A DNA stretch of 46,092 bases, from contig DQWH01000050.1 of the NCBI GenBank assembly GCA_011042635.1, forward strand, positions 1 to 46,092, in the 5' to 3' direction. Positions within the stretch are counted from its first letter, which is position 1, and each line of letters opens with the position of its first letter. The position numbers and the translations under genes were made by a program. The notes beneath the pieces were generated by a model. That model saw only the letters and a program-made list of their open reading frames with translations, ran no database searches and had not been told where the DNA came from. This document shows, in pieces, positions 41,798 through 46,092 of this stretch. The stretch comes from Bacteroidota bacterium (GTDB lineage: Bacteria > Bacteroidota > Bacteroidia > Bacteroidales > VadinHA17).

Positions 41798-44700
41798 TCA
41801 ATCATTTTTTCCGTTATCCACATGATTCAGGGTAATCACCGCAATGCTTTTTTTCCCGTCCATTTTGACCTGAAGGGGACGGGCAAAACGGACGTGCCTG
41901 AAATATTTCTTTTTTTCCACCAGTTCCTGTTCTCCGATAATATCCCAGTTGATGAAATCGCCCGGCGACTTATGGTTCACACTGAGGTATCCCACATTCA
42001 TTGAAGTTACGTTATGGAAGAAATGCGATCCCAGGGAAGCATCGAGAGGGAATTCTTCCATGCTCATCTCGACGATCACTCCTGCGTTCGATATCTGCGA
42101 CCACACCACCGGGATTCCGATAAAGGGGTCGCGTGTTCCCCACCGGCCGGGACCTATCAGAATATATTTTCGACCCAGATCGAGCATGGCGGCATTTATT
42201 TCTTCAATTTCAGAAATCATCCCCCGGGTCTTTGTCTTGTCGAACAGGTCCGGTTCCACGTAAATCACATCCTGAATATTTTCTATCAATCCGTTCCCCA
42301 TGCTCCGCTGTGAGAACAACAGAATATCTTTCCTCGGAATCCGGTCGATATCCACCTCATAATCTGTCCGGCTGCCTACCATGGGTTTGATCTGAAGAAG
42401 GTAGAACGAAGCCAGTCCATCCTGATCCTTTTCCAGGTCCACTGCGTATTCAATTTCCACCGGTGACCCAAGAGCTTCCTGCACTACTTCCAGGATTACT
42501 TTGATGGTATTGGCCAGGGGGACATAGTCATATTTCAGGATATTGGCAAAATTGATGACCCGTGGACCGTTTGCATCCAGGCCCGGTTCAACTCTGTCGT
42601 TCACCGGGTCGTATACGGAAGCCATGTACTTCAGTGTCCCGTGCTTTTCGGCTTCGGAGATATCCAGACACACCAGACCGGCATCTTCTCCTTCCAGCAG
42701 GTTAATTTTCTTTTTACTCATGTCCACTGCATAAAACCTCACCTGGGTATTTTTGTGAAGTTCTTCCGGAGTCAGTATATCCAGACGGGGATAGGAAGGA
42801 GAAAAACGATAAGCTCTTTCTCCCTCCACTACATACTGTCCCAGTCCCACAGCCGCTACCGCAAGCCCTTCTTCAGGCTTCATATGGGAAATGGGGTAAT
42901 AATTATATGACTGGGCGGTGCCGCTGATATGCGGATAGTAAGCTTCTCCGTACTGATTCCCCACCACTTCCTGCATCACAATGGCCATTTTTTCCTCCTC
43001 GATCTTGTGGTTGATGGCCATGAAGTAGGTCCTTGCATCGTTCGAATAGATGGATGCATACACCAGCTTGATGGCATGAACCGCCTGCATGTATCTTTCT
43101 TCAAAATCAGGATGATTGTTCGGAAGCATGTAGGTTTCAAACACCCCTGAAAAAGGCTGCATCAGGGAGTCTTCAAACAGGGAGGAAGAACGAATGGCTA
43201 ACGGGTTATCAATCAGTTTCAGAAATACTTTCAGTTTTTTCTCCAGGTTATAGGAAATTTCTGCATTCAGAAATGCCTGTCTGATCCTGTCATAATCTGT
43301 TTCCTGATATACCACATCATACAGGTGGTTTCTTTCCATGAAAATATCGAACTCATCTGTTCCGATGATGGAGGTGCGGGGTGTACGGATCCTGATGTTG
43401 GGGGTCAGACGGGAAAAGCCAAAATGATATATCAGGGTATTGATAAATGCCAGTCCCCGTCCTTTTCCTCCCAGGGAACCGCCTGCAAAATTCACAATAT
43501 TGCTTTCATCGAGCACGGCTGTTTCGTCAAAATTGACGATTTTTCCTTTTTCTTTCTCGTTGCGGTATTTGTGTATGATCCTGATAAGAAATTCACGAAG
43601 TTCCTCTGGGCTGCTGAAATCAGTTATTTTCAGAGGATTGATGATTTTGGCAATCTGTATCTCTCCACGGGCCATCAGCCAGAGCGAAAAGTGGTTCTTC
43701 ACACCGTGATAGACCAGGGATTCTTCGGGAACCGTGCGGAGGTATTGCTCAAACTCACGCATGCTTTTGGCCACGGCTATCTGTTTCCCCTGCTGGTCCC
43801 TGTATACGAAATGTCCAAAACCCAGGTGGTAATTGATAAAACTTTTCAGTTCCTGTATCAGGCTTTCCGAATTTTTATCGATAAAAACTGCCTTCAACCG
43901 GTGGGCAAGCTCCGCATTTTGCGGATCGGACGATTGCAGAACAGCCGGAAGATTGCTGATTTCGTTTTTCACGAAACGGATAAAATCAACCCCGGCCATT
44001 TCATCCAGTTTTCCGTTTCGGGGAAAGCGTACATCGGAAATAACACACAGCAGGTACTCTTTGTATTTGGTAAAAAGCCTCAGGGCTTCTTCATAGGTCG
44101 GAGCAAGCAGTATTTTGGGTCTTGCCCTGAGTTTCAATACTTTATACAGATCATCCGTGCTCACATCCTCAATGATCCGCTGGGTTTGCTCAAGCACAAC
44201 AGAATACAGCAGGGGCAGGTAACGGGAATAGTATATGGGACTGTCTTCCACCAGCAGGATAACCCGCGTCAGACCTATGCGGGTATCATTATCGGCGTTT
44301 ACCTTATCTTCCAGCAATTTGACCATGGCAAAGAAAACCTTTGAATCGCCGTTCCATACATATACATGATCCACCGCTTTCAGGCATTCAGCTTTGCTTT
44401 CCAGGCACTCATAATCCCTGTTGTTATTGAGCAACAGGAAAACCGGAATATACGGATATATTTCCTTGACGCGACAGGCCGTTTTCAGCGGCGTTTTCTT
44501 ATCCATTCCCATCATCACAATGATGAGGTCGAAATGTTTATATTTCAATCGTTCAAAGGCTTCTTCCTGAGAAGAGACTCCGGTTACCCGGGGCATGGAG
44601 GTAAGGTTCAGCTGATGATACTCTCCCAGGATATGGTCGGAGAATCTACCTTCTCCTTCAATGCAGTAAGCATCGTATAATGTGGCAACAAGCAGAATCT

Positions 44701-45307
44701 CATGTACCTTGAAGGGCATCAGATCATGAAAAATATCCCGGGAAGCATTGTGTTTATCGAGAAATTGCTGCAAAAGCTGCCGGCTGCTGGTAGGTTCCTG
44801 TTCCTCTTTCAGGAATTCTTCCTTATTGAATGGTTGCGGCCTGCTTCTCCGGATAATTTCCCTGGCCCTGAAACTGTTGATATACCCGGCAATGATATTG
44901 GCCAGAGTATTGATCAGGTCTCGTTCTTCTTTCAGGAAGGGCCCCTCATCCATTTCAGGGAATTCACGGGTATAACATACCTCAATTTCTCCTTCCTCAT
45001 CCCCGATGGTACTGAATTTCTGTGACTGTATCCACCGGGTTTCAGAAAAATTGGGCGAAAGAAACACCTGTTTATTGAAGGTGATACGAGCTCCCGCAAA
45101 ATCATGATATTGCCAGGCCAACGGAATGATCAGAACAATCTGTTTCAAAGATTCTTCAATGGGTTTCCCCTGCTTGAGGATGTTGGTTGTTTGATTGATG
45201 CATGCCAGTTCCTTTGTCCTTTCCTGTTTTTCAGCCAGGACCTTTGCCATTTCCTGCTCCATGCGGCTTTGCATTTCAGGATCGTGCCGGTTCGGATGCT
45301 CACTCAT
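41798..45307 (-). CDS. GAF-like + pseudo-receiver + receiver + ATP-grasp protein (1169 aa)
   Basis: Larger paralogue and first gene of the pair. It adds a charged helical start (5-35) and a GAF-like domain (about 36-145, ending FLKEERDLINTLANIIAGYI as in sensor kinases). Then come a degenerate receiver (about 200-335, Met265 where Asp is expected), an intact-looking receiver (about 347-495: Glu354-Asp355, Asp425, Ser459/460, Lys478), a linker, and the ATP-grasp domain with GSLGGKGRGLAF, LAIRSSSLFEDS and QPFSGVFETYM. The end again has ILIGPGRWGTRDPFIGIP. Same domain order and the same Met substitution as its partner show an old tandem duplication. Such proteins are often labelled PEP synthase, but the missing domains make that activity unlikely. 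Confidence 0.85.
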   Translation of the reverse strand: MSEHPNRHDPEMQSRMEQEMAKVLAEKQERTKELACINQTTNILKQGKPIEESLKQIVLIIPLAWQYHDFAGARITFNKQVFLSPNFSETRWIQSQKFSTIGDEEGEIEVCYTREFPEMDEGPFLKEERDLINTLANIIAGYINSFRAREIIRRSRPQPFNKEEFLKEEQEPTSSRQLLQQFLDKHNASRDIFHDLMPFKVHEILLVATLYDAYCIEGEGRFSDHILGEYHQLNLTSMPRVTGVSSQEEAFERLKYKHFDLIIVMMGMDKKTPLKTACRVKEIYPYIPVFLLLNNNRDYECLESKAECLKAVDHVYVWNGDSKVFFAMVKLLEDKVNADNDTRIGLTRVILLVEDSPIYYSRYLPLLYSVVLEQTQRIIEDVSTDDLYKVLKLRARPKILLAPTYEEALRLFTKYKEYLLCVISDVRFPRNGKLDEMAGVDFIRFVKNEISNLPAVLQSSDPQNAELAHRLKAVFIDKNSESLIQELKSFINYHLGFGHFVYRDQQGKQIAVAKSMREFEQYLRTVPEESLVYHGVKNHFSLWLMARGEIQIAKIINPLKITDFSSPEELREFLIRIIHKYRNEKEKGKIVNFDETAVLDESNIVNFAGGSLGGKGRGLAFINTLIYHFGFSRLTPNIRIRTPRTSIIGTDEFDIFMERNHLYDVVYQETDYDRIRQAFLNAEISYNLEKKLKVFLKLIDNPLAIRSSSLFEDSLMQPFSGVFETYMLPNNHPDFEERYMQAVHAIKLVYASIYSNDARTYFMAINHKIEEEKMAIVMQEVVGNQYGEAYYPHISGTAQSYNYYPISHMKPEEGLAVAAVGLGQYVVEGERAYRFSPSYPRLDILTPEELHKNTQVRFYAVDMSKKKINLLEGEDAGLVCLDISEAEKHGTLKYMASVYDPVNDRVEPGLDANGPRVINFANILKYDYVPLANTIKVILEVVQEALGSPVEIEYAVDLEKDQDGLASFYLLQIKPMVGSRTDYEVDIDRIPRKDILLFSQRSMGNGLIENIQDVIYVEPDLFDKTKTRGMISEIEEINAAMLDLGRKYILIGPGRWGTRDPFIGIPVVWSQISNAGVIVEMSMEEFPLDASLGSHFFHNVTSMNVGYLSVNHKSPGDFINWDIIGEQELVEKKKYFRHVRFARPLQVKMDGKKSIAVITLNHVDNGKND

Positions 45308-45380
45308 GGTGCTAAACAGAATTATTCGATCATACAGGAGTGTATCCTGATAAAGGTAATGGATTTTTGGAAAAGGAGGT

Positions 45381-45410
45381 AAAAAAAGCCGTTCCCAATT
45401 CAGAACGGCT
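45381..45410 (-). terminator. Intrinsic terminator of korB
   Basis: AGCCGTTC (45387-45394) and GAACGGCT (45403-45410) form an 8-bp stem with an 8-base loop; seven A residues at 45381-45387 give the T-run on the minus strand. It ends the korB transcript ahead of the paralogue pair, showing they are separate units. Confidence 0.85.
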
Positions 45411-45419
45411 CAGAGCGGG

Positions 45420-46092
45420 TCAAACTTTCCAGGTATTCCCGCTATGCAGAAGGTCATCTAAACTTTTCAGGGGGGAAGATTTTTTCACCTTCTCAATCTG
45501 AGTTTCCACGGCCTTTTCATAGGTTGGTGCCGTGACATTCCTGATCACTCCCAGCGCCACGGGATAATTTGGATACCTCATATTTGCCAGCATGAGGTGG
45601 ATTCCGGGATTATTTTCTGTTGCATTGTGCACCAGAATATCTTTCTCGGTGATCCCATTCTCACCGATCTTCACCACCTTCAGCTTGAGTCCGTCAAGCA
45701 CCAGTCCCTTATCCCTGTCCTTTCCGAATATCATAGGTTCACCATGTTTCAGGATAATCTGCCTGTCGTCCTTATGGGCTTTATCGGTGATTTCTGCATG
45801 GGTTTTGTCATTGAATATAACGCAATTCTGCAGAATCTCGATCACCGAGGTTCCTTCGCTTCTGGCTGCTTCAAAAAATATTTCCTGCGAAAGTTGTATA
45901 TTGTTATCTACTGAACGGGCAAAAAATTTCCCCTGGGCCCCGATCACCAGTTCTCCCGGGTGAAACGGATTTTCCACTGTGCCATAAGGAGAGGTTTTTG
46001 TCACAGCCCCCATTTTGGATGTAGGAGAATACTGTCCCTTGGTAAGTCCGTATATCTCATTATTGAACAGCACAATATTGATATCAATATTG
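45420..46092 (-). CDS. korB: 2-oxoglutarate:ferredoxin oxidoreductase beta subunit, 3' part
   Basis: Thiamine-diphosphate subunit of a 2-oxoacid:ferredoxin oxidoreductase, oxidatively decarboxylating 2-oxoglutarate (or another 2-oxoacid) with ferredoxin. The gene runs off the right edge: the reading frame stays open beyond GTG at 46073 as NIDINIVLFNNEIYGLTKGQYSPTS, the conserved metal/TPP block, so GTG there is an internal Val. Further on are PFHPGELVIGAQGKFFARSVD, EILQNCVIFND and the C-terminal LDDLLHSGNTWKV. korA would be expected upstream, outside the window. Followed by a strong terminator. Confidence 0.93.
   Translation of the reverse strand, partial: NIDINIVLFNNEIYGLTKGQYSPTSKMGAVTKTSPYGTVENPFHPGELVIGAQGKFFARSVDNNIQLSQEIFFEAARSEGTSVIEILQNCVIFNDKTHAEITDKAHKDDRQIILKHGEPMIFGKDRDKGLVLDGLKLKVVKIGENGITEKDILVHNATENNPGIHLMLANMRYPNYPVALGVIRNVTAPTYEKAVETQIEKVKKSSPLKSLDDLLHSGNTWKV

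Noticed and set aside
41814-41822. Perfect DnaA box TTATCCACA
   Set aside because: A single copy inside the end of the coding sequence of the GAF-containing paralogue, without further boxes or an AT-rich unwinding region. One such 9-mer is expected by chance; it is not an origin.
38780-45307. Annotating the paralogue pair as phosphoenolpyruvate synthase
   Set aside because: Only the nucleotide-binding ATP-grasp domain is present; the swivelling histidine and PEP-binding barrel are missing, so this activity is not supported.

Overview
This window reads as a stretch of chromosome from a Bacteroidota bacterium, most likely of the Bacteroidales/Marinilabiliales kind. Three things point there. 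One protein carries a C-terminal type IX secretion sorting domain. Many gene starts lack a Shine-Dalgarno and are instead preceded by the Bacteroidota -7 box TAnnTTTG. The gene pairs tgt-lptG and glycosyltransferase-ECF sigma factor also fit my recollection of this phylum. The 2-oxoacid:ferredoxin oxidoreductase fragment, the ferredoxin-bearing flavoprotein and the biotin-dependent carboxyltransferase suggest an anaerobic or microaerobic metabolism, while superoxide dismutase genes show exposure to oxygen. Base composition looks even; I see no phage, transposase, tRNA, rRNA or CRISPR array.

Layout. 1-4.1 kb: the 3' end of rsmI, two small exported or membrane proteins, an RhlE-type RNA helicase, the biotin transporter BioY and an exported repeat protein. 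4.1-11.7 kb: a YjjG-like nucleotidase, dnaB, ispE, a two-gene carboxyltransferase/biotin-carrier operon, and tgt-lptG. 11.8-19.4 kb, all on the plus strand: glycosyltransferase, ECF sigma factor, rsmG, rpmH (L34, 52 codons), then a PASTA protein, a T9SS cargo protein, an RluD-type pseudouridine synthase and ddl as one tightly packed run. 19.4-23.7 kb, minus: gcvP, an MBL hydrolase and pcm. 23.8-27.6 kb: an oxidoreductase-fold protein without its catalytic lysine, a sugar-phosphate transferase, thpR and elbB.

27.6-33.7 kb is the least ordinary part. It has a 565-bp intergenic mosaic of palindromes, a 1077-residue flavoprotein that fuses the three subunits of HcnABC/hydroxyproline-dehydrogenase-type enzymes, and three superoxide dismutase loci in a row. 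Only the middle one is intact; one is frameshifted and internally deleted, the other is frameshifted and has lost a metal-ligand histidine. A second palindrome-rich gap lies between the first two.

33.7-38.8 kb: a MATE exporter, a DUF1858 protein, hldD, queD/PTPS-folE and fabD. 38.8-45.3 kb holds two adjacent paralogues (1004 and 1169 residues), each joining a degenerate receiver domain, an apparently intact receiver domain and a PEP-synthase-type ATP-grasp domain, with no histidine swivel or PEP-binding domain; the upstream paralogue adds a GAF-like sensor. This is my best candidate for an undescribed system. The window ends inside korB.
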